Source: JBCDJI01 sp964351865
GTDB taxonomy: Bacteria; Verrucomicrobiota; Verrucomicrobiia; Methylacidiphilales; JBCBYL01
Reading direction: 5' to 3'
Assembly (NCBI GenBank): GCA_964351865.1
Contig: CAYGPJ010000005.1
Coordinates: 1 to 64,000 of the forward strand
Length of the DNA: 64,000 nt
Below the pieces are notes generated by a model. That model was not told the origin of the DNA. It made no database searches and saw only the letters and a program-made list of their open reading frames with translations. Positions 25,189 to 34,594 of the stretch are shown piece after piece (position 1 is the first letter of the stretch; every line of letters begins with the position of its first letter). The position numbers and the translations under genes are program-made.

Positions 25189-27041
25189 CGTTGAGCTCCT
25201 TTCAAATCGTTTCGTGCATACGCCAACTGGGACAACAACACCTTTGCTTCCATCAACTCTCCAGATATACCATCTAACATTTTTTCCGCCTGTGAAAGTT
25301 TACCCATTGCCTGTAGTCGTCGCGCTCTCAACAACACACCCCGGGGAGAGATTCCGAAAACAGGCACCTGGGCACAGAGCAGTTCAACCTGATCCCACTC
25401 TCCTCGTCCGGCCGCCAGTTCTCCCAACAACCAAGCTGCACGATAAGCCACTTCCGAGTCAGGACTTCGGCTGGCCTCCATCAACCACTGCCGCGCCAAC
25501 GGCTCTTGGCCCGCAGCCAGAGCGACTTCCCCACGCAGAAGAGTCACCAGCGGAGTACTCCGAGCCGATTTCAGATAAACCCCGGCTTTCTGCGCTCCAT
25601 CATTCAGCAGCATTGCACGTCCCACCATATAGTCATATTCCGGTGGATATTCACCCGATGAAGTTTCCGCTGCAAGAGCTAACCCGGCAGTGTTCCAACC
25701 TGCAGCAAAAAACGCTGCGGCATAAACTTCCATTCCGGAAACCATCGACTTTAAAAGTAACCCTTCGGGTTCCGGATTGAGTTTTGACTGCTGCGCCCAG
25801 GCAAAAATTTCATCAAAGAAAGAATGCCGGTTATCCGGATTCGACAAAACTGGCAGATCATCTGGAGATGGACTCATCTCATCAAGCCGATAGTTAGTGA
25901 GTATTTTAAGGCTCGCCCATAAATCGGGCTCCCACTGAATGGATGTCACCATTCGGGATCCCAACAAAGTTCGAGCCGATTCCTCATCTCCTACCACTAA
26001 CGACTGAATGACACGCAGCCAAAGTAATTCCTCCCGATCCCGAGCCTCGATATTTGCTGAAAGTAATGGCCGAAGTGATTCTTCGTCAAAAAAAGTTCTC
26101 TCTGGAAGTGCAGAGAGGGCATCAAAGAGAGCCTTCCACTCCTTCTCTACCTCGATCATGTTTGCTCCGGTAGTGGATTCACCTGTGATCCGCGTGATAA
26201 ATACGGCCCTTAAACTTAACGCCCCGGGAATCCTACCTTGCGGAAATTCTGTCAGCGTCCGGTAAGCCATTGCATAGACCCCATGTCGTAAATAAAAATC
26301 GGCCAGTTCACGCCGGGCTAGAACATATTCCGGCTCGGCAACTACTGCCGCCACATACTCAAATCGGGCCAATTCCAACTTCCCCGCACTCTCAAGCAAT
26401 CCCGCCCGCACCAACCTGACGTCCGGGTAGCGAGGATCTGCCTGATAGGCTTGATCGAGGTAATGCTTAGCGCGCTTCGGCTCTCTGGTGGTCATTAGAG
26501 CCAGCCGCAGGAGTCTTTCCGCTTCGGCTCGGGTATCATCAAAATGCAGCGCATCCAAATACAGTACGGCAGCTTCATATCCCTCCTCACGACGAATTTG
26601 ATCAGCACGAATAAAGGCCCACCACTCCGGGTGACTGGAACCCGATTTCCAGAATGCTTCCAGTTCACTTACCAGTCCAATCTCCCCAGAATGGGCGAAG
26701 AGTCGTGCCAGATAATATGCCGCTTCTTCGTTACTACTCACCAAATCAGGATACAACTGATACAATTGAACCAGATCCGGAAAAGCCCTTTCGACCAATG
26801 CAGCACTCACCCATACATGTACCCACTCATCGGAAAGTGTTGCCACCGTTTGACCGGTAGTAGCTTGCAAATGGTGGCGTAAACACTCCAGAACTTCTTT
26901 CGATTTTCCTGCAGCGATCCTCTGCCGACAATCTTCAGGTGAACTGACCAGAGACTGACTGTTCTTTCCACAACCTGCCAGAAACACAACCGATACAATA
27001 AGCAGGATCAGCCTAATAACCATGATTCGAGAATTGATCAT
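25101..27041 (-). CDS. TPR-repeat lipoprotein of the exosortase locus
   Basis: A 646-residue secreted lipoprotein. The signal peptide LILLIVSVVFLAGCGKN ends in a lipobox with Cys24. The rest is helical with many tetratricopeptide-like pairs (for example AKHYLDQAYQADPRYPDVRL). Large TPR lipoproteins are regular partners of exosortase/PEP-CTERM systems, where they are thought to help export or anchor polysaccharide or sorted protein. It overlaps the PEP-CTERM gene by 4 bp and the exosortase gene by 88 bp. Confidence 0.85.
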   Translation of the reverse strand: MINSRIMVIRLILLIVSVVFLAGCGKNSQSLVSSPEDCRQRIAAGKSKEVLECLRHHLQATTGQTVATLSDEWVHVWVSAALVERAFPDLVQLYQLYPDLVSSNEEAAYYLARLFAHSGEIGLVSELEAFWKSGSSHPEWWAFIRADQIRREEGYEAAVLYLDALHFDDTRAEAERLLRLALMTTREPKRAKHYLDQAYQADPRYPDVRLVRAGLLESAGKLELARFEYVAAVVAEPEYVLARRELADFYLRHGVYAMAYRTLTEFPQGRIPGALSLRAVFITRITGESTTGANMIEVEKEWKALFDALSALPERTFFDEESLRPLLSANIEARDREELLWLRVIQSLVVGDEESARTLLGSRMVTSIQWEPDLWASLKILTNYRLDEMSPSPDDLPVLSNPDNRHSFFDEIFAWAQQSKLNPEPEGLLLKSMVSGMEVYAAAFFAAGWNTAGLALAAETSSGEYPPEYDYMVGRAMLLNDGAQKAGVYLKSARSTPLVTLLRGEVALAAGQEPLARQWLMEASRSPDSEVAYRAAWLLGELAAGRGEWDQVELLCAQVPVFGISPRGVLLRARRLQAMGKLSQAEKMLDGISGELMEAKVLLSQLAYARNDLKGAQRWTEALIETEADQPVFRSNWQQIQQANAQ

Positions 27042-27901
27042 ACCCGCGATGATGGTTTAGATCGACGCAGACATAGCAGCAAAATCAACAAAAACCCGAG
27101 GATCATCGCCCACAACCCCGGTTCCGGGGCGGACACCAGACTTTTTATGTTCAGTGCTCCGATGTCGACAGCGAAAAGCAGATCATTGTAGTCACGGTCT
27201 CCTCCCCCCATCAAATCCTCAAAACCCAAAACCAGAAACGGACTGCCAGGCAAACCAAATGCAATCATGTGATCCAGCCCATCCCAGTTTCGATCCCCCT
27301 CGGCCACAAATACATCTGTCCCACCCTTGGCTCCATTTGCTATCAGAAAGAAATCCAGAAACGTTCCTGAATCAAAAGATCCCAACTCAACAAAATCTCC
27401 CGGCAAAACCGGCTCATTCATAGTTCTGGCTATCCCTTGGGCCTTGCTGTCTGTAACATAGCCCAACCGACTCGAGGCATTAGGGAAAATAAGCTCTGCA
27501 GACTCTGTCAAAGTCGGCGCCTGCAGAAGTTCTCCCTGGGAACTAAATGTCTGAAACCCAAGTGTATTGTAGAAACCTGCGCCTTCACCAATAAAATAGA
27601 CCCTCGCAGTTGCATCCGTTGCCAGCTTCAGTTTGGATGGGTCCAATACCAACGCCGAAATATTTTCTACCGCCGACTTTTCTGATAGGGATTCTGAAAG
27701 CAATCCCTGAATTTCTGGAAGCACCTGCGTCATAAATTGTGACGAAGCTTGATCGCTACCTCCCATGTACACTGGACTGACTATATCCAAATTGAATGGC
27801 TTGGCCTTAGATTGAGGGGAAGCCTCCTGCTGACCAGAAACCTCCAAAGCCAGCATCGTTAACAAGGCCAGTAAAATCCAGCGAAAAGGAATCACCGTCA
27901 C
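27038..27901 (-). CDS. PEP-CTERM sorted protein with DUF4114-type domain
   Basis: A 287-residue secreted protein with an N-terminal signal peptide (WILLALLTMLALEVSG). Its central domain contains LVLGFEDLMGGGDRDYNDLL, the recurrent DUF4114 signature, probably a calcium-binding surface domain. The C-terminus is a full sorting signal: APEP, a hydrophobic stretch (GLWAMILGFLLILLLC) and the basic tail LRRSK. It is the first gene of the leftward exosortase operon and starts with GTG. It is probably a matrix or surface protein deposited with the polysaccharide. Confidence 0.9.
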   Translation of the reverse strand: MTVIPFRWILLALLTMLALEVSGQQEASPQSKAKPFNLDIVSPVYMGGSDQASSQFMTQVLPEIQGLLSESLSEKSAVENISALVLDPSKLKLATDATARVYFIGEGAGFYNTLGFQTFSSQGELLQAPTLTESAELIFPNASSRLGYVTDSKAQGIARTMNEPVLPGDFVELGSFDSGTFLDFFLIANGAKGGTDVFVAEGDRNWDGLDHMIAFGLPGSPFLVLGFEDLMGGGDRDYNDLLFAVDIGALNIKSLVSAPEPGLWAMILGFLLILLLCLRRSKPSSRV

Positions 27902-28003
27902 ATTTCTTTTATTTCATATGCACATTCTATTGTCAATCAATAAGCTGTGATGATTATCTATTATTACTTGTGTTAACACAGCTTATATTATAGCATCCCA
28001 AGT
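27902..28003. promoter_or_regulatory. Divergent promoter region with palindromic operator-like sites
   Basis: This AT-rich region separates the leftward exosortase operon from the long rightward operon. It holds a perfect 10-bp inverted repeat ATAAGCTGTG (27940-27949) and CACAGCTTAT (27977-27986), and inside its right arm a perfect 12-bp palindrome TGTGTTAACACA (27969-27980). On the minus strand TTGACA (27936-27931) with a 17-nt spacer and AATAAA fits a promoter for the PEP-CTERM gene. The inverted repeats could bind one regulator of both operons. Confidence 0.45.
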
Positions 28004-29467
28004 ATGTTGCCTCACCCTGTTGTTTTACTTGGTGTTCCATTTCACCCTGTCACTATGGAAGAGTGCGTGGGATGGATTTCCTCTCGGATCAAGACGAGGC
28101 AAAAGCATCCTCCTGCCATGCTGGCCACGGCAAATCTTGACTTCGCTACTCAGGCCTCAAGAGATGTCGAACTTCAGGAAATTTTGCTCCAGTCCGATTG
28201 CGTCGTCTGTGATGGCATGCCTCTGGTCTGGGCATCACGTTGGATCGGCTCTCCACTCCCAGAACGAGTCGCTGGTTCTGATATGGTGTGGAAATTGTTC
28301 GAACGAGGTGATCGAGAACAATGGAAATTCTACTTTCTGGGTTCTGAGGAGACTACCCTGCAAGCTCTGGAAGAAAAACTCCGTAGCGACTACCCGGGTC
28401 TGCAGATTGCCGGTAGTTATGCCCCTCCGTTTGGATCTATTCATGATCTGGATAATGAATCCATTGTTCAGCACCTCAAGGATACTTGCCCGGATATCCT
28501 GCTAGTCGCCATGGGTTGCCCTAAACAAGAAAAATGGATCTCTCTCCATTACCGAAACTGCGGGGTGCCGGTTTCTATTGGAGTGGGCGCCAGTCTCGAT
28601 TTCGTCGTCGGCAATTTCAAGCGTGCTCCTGTGTGGATGCAAAAATTTGGCTTGGAATGGCTCTACCGCCTGTCTCAGGAACCCGGACGCATGTTTCGTC
28701 GTTACGTCATTGATCTGATCTATTTCGTCGTTGCTGCACGTAAACAAAAAACAGCGTTATCAAAATTTAAGAAAACGAAGCACGCAGCTTCTATCGCATT
28801 CGTCCGTACCAAACGGCGCTGTCGAACCTCCATGGTAATGCTGCCGCCCCGACTGGATGCCGGCGCATTAAAGGCTGGAAAGGTCCCCAAAGTTAATCCA
28901 ACCACAGAAAATCCCAGCGCCATCTACGATTGCTCAGAAATCCGTTTTGCCGACAGCACCGGAATTGGATTTCTGACCGGCATGCATAAGTCCTGCGCTG
29001 AGCGAGGGGGCACTCTCGTCATCTATCGCCCCTCTCCCGCATTAAAACGACTGATTCAATCGGTCCATCTCGACCGCGTTCTCCGCATGATAGAAAAAGA
29101 AGAAGATCTCGATGAATTTTCCCGAGCCACCACCTCGGTCTCAGCCGCCGCATGGAATAAAACTGGCGAGATCGACTTTACGCTGCGGCGCGACCTCAGA
29201 GCCGACGGCGCCGAAGCATCCTTTCAGCAAATTCAAGGAACCTGGGAGGCTAATCCAGAAGCGATCGGCCTGAGACTCCATCTCCAAGAAGTGAGCTATA
29301 TGGACAGCACTGGCTTGGGATGCCTGATTCGACTCTTTAAGCTCGTTCAAACCAGAGGGGCTCAACTGACCCTCATCAATCCCAACCATAATGTTCGCAA
29401 TGTACTTCAACTTTCCAAACTGGAATCCATTTTCAACATTGAAGAACAAGCGGACGTGAATTCATGA
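28004..29467 (+). CDS. WecG/TagA/CpsF-family glycosyltransferase fused to two STAS domains
   Basis: A 487-residue fusion. Residues 1-245 are a complete GT26 enzyme: ATANLDFATQ (41-50), CDGMPLVWASRW (69-80) with the catalytic-type Asp70, RVAGSDMVW, LLVAMGCPKQEKWI (166-179), and the C-terminal RAPVWMQKFGLEWLYRLSQE. A basic linker (about 246-290) leads to STAS domain 1 (about 295-365; FADSTGIGF with Ser318) and STAS domain 2 (about 388-485; YMDSTGLGC with Ser435). Both keep the phosphorylatable DST-G loop. GT26 enzymes add the second sugar to a lipid-linked intermediate. Its activity may be switched by STAS phosphorylation through the kinase-phosphatase at 16042; this is inference. It leads the operon, overlapping the next gene by 4 bp. 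Confidence 0.93.
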   Translation: MLPHPVVLLGVPFHPVTMEECVGWISSRIKTRQKHPPAMLATANLDFATQASRDVELQEILLQSDCVVCDGMPLVWASRWIGSPLPERVAGSDMVWKLFERGDREQWKFYFLGSEETTLQALEEKLRSDYPGLQIAGSYAPPFGSIHDLDNESIVQHLKDTCPDILLVAMGCPKQEKWISLHYRNCGVPVSIGVGASLDFVVGNFKRAPVWMQKFGLEWLYRLSQEPGRMFRRYVIDLIYFVVAARKQKTALSKFKKTKHAASIAFVRTKRRCRTSMVMLPPRLDAGALKAGKVPKVNPTTENPSAIYDCSEIRFADSTGIGFLTGMHKSCAERGGTLVIYRPSPALKRLIQSVHLDRVLRMIEKEEDLDEFSRATTSVSAAAWNKTGEIDFTLRRDLRADGAEASFQQIQGTWEANPEAIGLRLHLQEVSYMDSTGLGCLIRLFKLVQTRGAQLTLINPNHNVRNVLQLSKLESIFNIEEQADVNS

Positions 29468-30594
29468 AAGTCGCCCTATCTGTTTCGGTGATTCAGAAAG
29501 GAAAATCAGGTGTGGCCAGTTACGTCTTCGGCCTGCTGCAGGGATGGGCCAAGCTGGATCAGCCGCCTGAACTCCATCTCTATGGACTTGAAGATGATTA
29601 CTCCCTTTTCACCTCATGGAACCACCTGATCACTTGGCATCCCGTATCGGAAACATACCGCCCGGCGGTCGCAAACCTGCTCTGGCATCAGTTATTGTTT
29701 CCATCCGCCCTCAGAAAACTTAAACCTGATGTCGTTCACATCCCCAGTTACCGCCGCATGATCGCATGCGCGCCTTGTCGACAAGTCGTTACCATCCACG
29801 ACATGGCCCCATTCCACATCGATAAAAAATACGATCCAGCCCGCATGTTTTACGGTCGCGTCGTGGTGCCGCGATTAGCTCAGAATGCCGACGAGATTAT
29901 TACGGTCAGCCAGGCGACAGCCGATGATGTGACCAGGTTTTGCCACATTTCTCAGCCTCCACATGTCATTTGGAACGGTATCGACCACAGCCGTTTCCAA
30001 CCGGCAGCATCAGCATCCTCCAGTCCCTTCCAGAACGCCGCAGGCCAATCGCCCCCATATTTTTTCTATCTCGCGCGGCTGGAGCATCCGGGAAAAAATC
30101 ATACCCGCTTGATCGAAGCCTTTGAAATTTTTCATCGTGATCATCCCGATAATGCCACCTGCCTAGTTCTGGGCGGGGCTGACTGGCATGGTGCCGAGGT
30201 CATTCATCAACGAATTGAAACTTCCACTGTTCGGGAAAAAATTCACCGCGCCGGCTTTATCTCTGATAATGAGCTGTCCGCATGGTATCAGCACGCTGTC
30301 GCGATGGTCTACCCCTCTCTTTTTGAGGGCTTTGGATTACCCCCAGTAGAAGCCATGGCCTGCGCTTGTCCGGTCATTTGTTCGGACCGTGGATCCCTGA
30401 GAGAAATCGCCGGACCCGCAGCAAAAATCATTGACCCTATGGACGCTCGAAATATTTCCAATACCATGTCCGAGATCACCCACCTGAATCCAGAACAACG
30501 TCTGAGTTATGTGAAATCTGGCCTACAACACGCTGCACAGTTTTCATGGAACCGCTGTGCCCGTGAAACTCTGGAGGTTTATTCCCGTGCCTAA
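29464..30594 (+). CDS. Family 4 glycosyltransferase
   Basis: A 376-residue GT-B transferase. Acceptor-domain features include MKVALSVSVIQKGKSGVASY and HIPSYRRM; the donor domain has FYLARLEHPGKNHTRLIEAF and the signature VYPSLFEGFGLPPVEAMACA, then GSLREIAG. It is the second gene of the rightward operon, coupled to the STAS-fused GT26 by a 4-bp overlap, so it may act on that enzyme's product. The sugar is unknown. Confidence 0.9.
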   Translation: MKVALSVSVIQKGKSGVASYVFGLLQGWAKLDQPPELHLYGLEDDYSLFTSWNHLITWHPVSETYRPAVANLLWHQLLFPSALRKLKPDVVHIPSYRRMIACAPCRQVVTIHDMAPFHIDKKYDPARMFYGRVVVPRLAQNADEIITVSQATADDVTRFCHISQPPHVIWNGIDHSRFQPAASASSSPFQNAAGQSPPYFFYLARLEHPGKNHTRLIEAFEIFHRDHPDNATCLVLGGADWHGAEVIHQRIETSTVREKIHRAGFISDNELSAWYQHAVAMVYPSLFEGFGLPPVEAMACACPVICSDRGSLREIAGPAAKIIDPMDARNISNTMSEITHLNPEQRLSYVKSGLQHAAQFSWNRCARETLEVYSRA

Positions 30595-30719
30595 ACACCC
30601 CACCGTCCTCCTGCCACAAGATATGCGAGGACTCCTCGTTGTGCCTGAACTGTTGATTGATTTTTATCTCTTCCTCTTTAACCTGTTCAGGCATGGCCCG
30701 GACCGTTGATTGCTGGCAT

Positions 30720-31559
30720 ATGAACGAAAAACCCTTTGAAGGTGTCTGCGATAGCCGATTTTTTTTTGAAAGTGAAGTCCATAAGGAAGCACTAGCTCGA
30801 CTTCGCTATCTCGCCACTGAGGAATCCATGATGCTCGGAATGCTGACCGGCGATGTCGGATGCGGTAAGACCACCACTCTGCACCGTTACAGCTACTCCA
30901 TTGACCCGGAAGTGTGCCTATGCCTCGTTTTTGAAAATTCCTTTTTCAGTATGGAATCCATTCTGAGTCGAATCCTCCGTCAGTTCGGCCTGCAAGGTCA
31001 GACCATCCCCTCTGATTTCGGAGAGCTCTACGAACTGATGGACCAATGCCTGGATCAGTTAAGGGAACACTATCACCGGCATCTACTGCTGATCTTTGAT
31101 GAAGCTCAGGACCTGAATGACCGGGCTCTCTCAGGAATTTGCCGCTTGAGCAATTTAAATCGGGATGGAGGCCGACGCCTTTCCATTGTTCTCGTCGGGC
31201 AACCTGAACTCAGAAACCGCGTGGAAGATGTGGCCGCTTTGGATCAGCGTATTAGCCTTCGCTTTCACCTCGCTGCCTTGAAACCTTTCGAAATCAGACC
31301 TTATCTCGATCACCGACTTCAGGTCGCAGGAGCAAACACCGGTCTCTTTGATCCCGCTGCAGTTGAAGCCATTACCACCGCTTCACGCGGCATCCCACGT
31401 GAAATAAACCGTCTGGCCAAACTGTCAATGGAAGACGCCGCCTCGCGTGGCATGACTACCATAACAGGAGATGACGTGCTCACTGTCGTCAGTGATCTTA
31501 AACGCCATCATCCTCGTCTCGCCACCGGATCCCCGATATTGCATTCCGTAAGACCATGA
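30720..31559 (+). CDS. ExeA/GspA-type AAA ATPase of exosortase-linked polysaccharide loci
   Basis: An AAA ATPase of about 279 residues. Walker A is GDVGCGKTT, Walker B is LLLIFDEAQDL, and sensor-type VLVGQPELR follows; the C-terminal helical lid contains GIPREINRLA. The start MNEKPFEGVCDSRFFF matches the N-terminus of the ATPases found next to co-polymerases in XrtA loci; ATGs at 30657 and 30693 are in frame but add residues with no family match. Its role in those loci is thought to be energising or regulating export. It overlaps the next gene by 4 bp. Confidence 0.87.
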   Translation: MNEKPFEGVCDSRFFFESEVHKEALARLRYLATEESMMLGMLTGDVGCGKTTTLHRYSYSIDPEVCLCLVFENSFFSMESILSRILRQFGLQGQTIPSDFGELYELMDQCLDQLREHYHRHLLLIFDEAQDLNDRALSGICRLSNLNRDGGRRLSIVLVGQPELRNRVEDVAALDQRISLRFHLAALKPFEIRPYLDHRLQVAGANTGLFDPAAVEAITTASRGIPREINRLAKLSMEDAASRGMTTITGDDVLTVVSDLKRHHPRLATGSPILHSVRP

Positions 31560-33598
31560 AGGAGGAAAGGAAGCTAAAGGTAGGAGATTGGGATCCGATG
31601 CAACCGGACAAGCGGCCCGCCAATAAACAACCTTCTACAGCTAACAAGCCTGCCGATAACATCCCTCCAACGCCAGACCAGACAATCGCAAAAACTGATG
31701 CCCCATCAAATCCTCTAGCTTGGCTGATTTTTGATCCCCTGCGCCTCATACCAACTTTAATACGAAGATCATGGCTCATCCTACTGGCTGGAATCATCGG
31801 AGCCGGAATCGGTGCGGGTATTGGCATACTCAAAACCGAAACGATGTTCACCGTTAATTTACGACTGGTAAAAAAAGAAATTTCTACTGCGTTTCGAGCC
31901 GGCCGCCTGGGTGAAGCTTATGCTCCTCCCAAACTTCGCCCTGCTACCTTGATTTCAGCAGTTGGCTCCTACTCCGCATTAAAACGCGTCTCTGACAGGT
32001 CAGGAATTCCTGTTGCGACACTGCGCAGCTCATTCGAACTGAAGGAAGAACGAAAAACCGATCTGATGCTGCTAACCGTCTGGACCTCGAAAGGACGCAA
32101 GGAAGCCGCCGAATTGGCCAACATATGGGGAGAGGAGATTGTCAACTACACCCGTGACCTCCAGGCCAACGAAAGTCGTGATGTCCGTGCTTATCTGGAA
32201 GAGCAAACTCGCAACACCGATCAGCAAATTGCAAAACTGGAACGAGACATCCTGCAACAGATTCAACGGAACGGAACGGTCGATCCCGAGAAAGAAATCG
32301 AAGCTTATCTTCAATCCCTCAACGGTCTCGAACTCGATTACCACAATGCCCGCATCGAACTGGAATCCACCGAAGCCAAAATCATTGCACTCAGCAACGC
32401 CCTACGCCGCCAGAGTCCATCCGTGGAACGTCTGAGGGAACTTCAGAAAAATTACGAACTCCTCCTTTCTCAATACACCCGGGAAAACCCCCTTGTCATC
32501 GAGGCCGCTGACAATATCCGCCAGTTAAAGGAACAGATTCAGAATGAACAGAAATCTGATGAAATCGGGGAAGACACTTTTACCGGAACGGGGATCAGCG
32601 ATTCCCTCTACCTCGAACTAGTGGAAATGAGGAACCGGCAGGAACTCCTGAAACACCGAACCGATGAACTTGAAAAACTATTGGTAAGCAACCGGGAGCG
32701 GGTGCGCAAAATCCCGGAACAGGCAATGCTTTACATGCAACTCACAGAACAAAAAAAATCACTGCTTGGAGCCAGAGAACTTCTCTTCAGCCGATTACAA
32801 GAAGCCTTGCTCTTCGAAAATAAAGCTCCTGGTTATTTGAGCATGCTGGCTCCGGCGACTGCTGAGGAAGTTCAACGCAGCAGTCAGGTCTTTAAAACCG
32901 TTCTGGCGGCAGGGATCTTTGGCTCAGGTCTGGCCGGCCTGGCTTTCCTCGCCATCGCAGGCATGGAAATCGCTTCCCCCAGGCTGAAATCCAAACAAGA
33001 AATGGAATACGTCTTCCGGCAGCCTGCTTGCGGCATCATCCCCCCCGGTGGTCCCAATGCACTCTCGGAAAGCGAACGCCCCTTGGTATGGAGCGCGCTC
33101 ACCTCAGGCAAAGAATCATCAGCTTCCATCGCCGTCTGGATTCCTTTCCAAAGTCCGGACGAGGAAGCTCTCTGGAAATGGTTTTTACAAGAATCCGAGC
33201 GACTGTTTGAGCGGATCGCTGTCGTCGATGCAGGAGATCCGCCCCTAGCCAGCCTGAGTCACCTGCCCGAATTTAACCTCGTAAACAGGCCTCCCTCAGG
33301 ACGCTCCGCATGCCAAATCGATACCAACTCCCTTTCGATGCCAACCTCCCGGTCGCTGGCCGCTGGACTGAATCAACAGTCCTCTCAGGAATCCCGCATT
33401 TACCTCCGCCTGACCGGGGGACTCGAGGAGCCAAAGTCCGCACTACTTACCTCATCTGAAACATTAATCATTCTGGCTGATCCACACGCGGCTAGCCGAT
33501 CCGAGTGGAAACAAGCGGCTCGCTGGTTGTCCGAAGCCTCAGCCCTCTCGATAAACTTGCTTGTCATCAACACTCAAGCAGGAGTTCGCTTACTTTAA
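31556..33598 (+). CDS. Wzz/GumC-type polysaccharide co-polymerase, kinase domain degenerate
   Basis: A 680-residue chain-length regulator. A long polar N-terminal cytoplasmic segment precedes the first membrane helix (about 73-93, WLILLAGIIGAGIGAGIGIL). A large periplasmic region with coiled coils follows (about 150-430), and a second helix at about 443-466. The C-terminal cytoplasmic region (about 480-680) is where a Wzc-type tyrosine kinase would lie, but no Walker A P-loop and no tyrosine-rich tail are visible; it looks like a relic of that fold. So chain length may be controlled without BY-kinase cycling. It sits between the ATPase and the two export-protein genes. Confidence 0.87.
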   Translation: MKEERKLKVGDWDPMQPDKRPANKQPSTANKPADNIPPTPDQTIAKTDAPSNPLAWLIFDPLRLIPTLIRRSWLILLAGIIGAGIGAGIGILKTETMFTVNLRLVKKEISTAFRAGRLGEAYAPPKLRPATLISAVGSYSALKRVSDRSGIPVATLRSSFELKEERKTDLMLLTVWTSKGRKEAAELANIWGEEIVNYTRDLQANESRDVRAYLEEQTRNTDQQIAKLERDILQQIQRNGTVDPEKEIEAYLQSLNGLELDYHNARIELESTEAKIIALSNALRRQSPSVERLRELQKNYELLLSQYTRENPLVIEAADNIRQLKEQIQNEQKSDEIGEDTFTGTGISDSLYLELVEMRNRQELLKHRTDELEKLLVSNRERVRKIPEQAMLYMQLTEQKKSLLGARELLFSRLQEALLFENKAPGYLSMLAPATAEEVQRSSQVFKTVLAAGIFGSGLAGLAFLAIAGMEIASPRLKSKQEMEYVFRQPACGIIPPGGPNALSESERPLVWSALTSGKESSASIAVWIPFQSPDEEALWKWFLQESERLFERIAVVDAGDPPLASLSHLPEFNLVNRPPSGRSACQIDTNSLSMPTSRSLAAGLNQQSSQESRIYLRLTGGLEEPKSALLTSSETLIILADPHAASRSEWKQAARWLSEASALSINLLVINTQAGVRLL

Positions 33599-33601
33599 AC
33601 C

Positions 33602-34594
33602 ATGTGCCGCACCATCTTTACCTGCCTGTTCTTATTCGGTTCACTCATGGCCGCAGAAACACTTCCTCAGTCTTCGTCATGGAGAGAGCGTTATGAACTG
33701 GGACCCGGTGATATTCTTGATATTCGCATGTTCGGAAAACCCAAGACACGTCGCGAAGGAATTGTCGTCACTCCCGACGGGAAAATCACTTATCTGGAAG
33801 CCTCCGATTTCCCTGTCGAAGGACTAACCGTTAATGAGGCACGCACCTGCATGGAGGACGCACTCCGGCAGTACTATCGCGAGCCTCGCTTGATTTTGAT
33901 TCCACGGGAAATACACAGTAAACATTATACCATTCTGGGGAAAGTAAAACGCCGCGGCGTCTATCAACTTAATCGCCCCTTAACACTTATTGAAGCGATC
34001 GCCCGTTGTGAAGGAATTGAAATAGGCCTCTTCGAACATCAGTCCGTCGAACTCGCCGACTATGAGCGATCCTTCATCGTTCGAAACAACCAACGCCTGC
34101 CAGTCGATTTCACCAAACTCTTTCTCGAAGGCAATCTCGATCAGAATTTGGATCTGGAACCGGGAGACTATATTTATATCGCATCCGCCGTTAGTAACGA
34201 CTACTACGTGCTCGGAGCAGTTAATTCTCCGGGATTTCAGGGGTTTTCACCCGGGGCTTCCATCATTACCGCTATCACCAAACGCGGAGGGTTTCTTAAA
34301 ACGGCTTTCCGAGAACGCGTGTTAGTAGTTCGAGGAAGTCTGGATGAACCGGTGGCCCACGTCATTAACGTTGAAGATATTCTCAACGGCAGAGCCCCTA
34401 ATTTCCGACTGGAACCCAAAGACATCGTCTATGTCAGTAACCGTCCATGGGCCAAAGCAGAAGATATTATTGACCGGGCCACACTGACGTTCATGGAAAC
34501 CGCCGCCTCCACCTGGACCAACGCCAATATCCCCGCCATCATCAACCGCAGGCTGCTGCCTCAAACGAACTGGACCAATGATTCCAACCAGTAA
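33602..34594 (+). CDS. Wza-like polysaccharide export protein (first of two)
   Basis: A 330-residue secreted protein with a signal peptide (TIFTCLFLFGSLMAAE). The Poly_export domain begins at YELGPGDILDIRMFG (about 30) and is followed by two SLBB-type repeats (YTILGKVKRRGVYQLNRP, YYVLGAVNSPGFQGF). No lipobox cysteine follows the signal, unlike classical Wza. It overlaps the second export-protein gene by 17 bp. The two proteins share domain order but differ in sequence, so they may form a mixed or two-part outer-membrane channel. Confidence 0.88.
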   Translation: MCRTIFTCLFLFGSLMAAETLPQSSSWRERYELGPGDILDIRMFGKPKTRREGIVVTPDGKITYLEASDFPVEGLTVNEARTCMEDALRQYYREPRLILIPREIHSKHYTILGKVKRRGVYQLNRPLTLIEAIARCEGIEIGLFEHQSVELADYERSFIVRNNQRLPVDFTKLFLEGNLDQNLDLEPGDYIYIASAVSNDYYVLGAVNSPGFQGFSPGASIITAITKRGGFLKTAFRERVLVVRGSLDEPVAHVINVEDILNGRAPNFRLEPKDIVYVSNRPWAKAEDIIDRATLTFMETAASTWTNANIPAIINRRLLPQTNWTNDSNQ

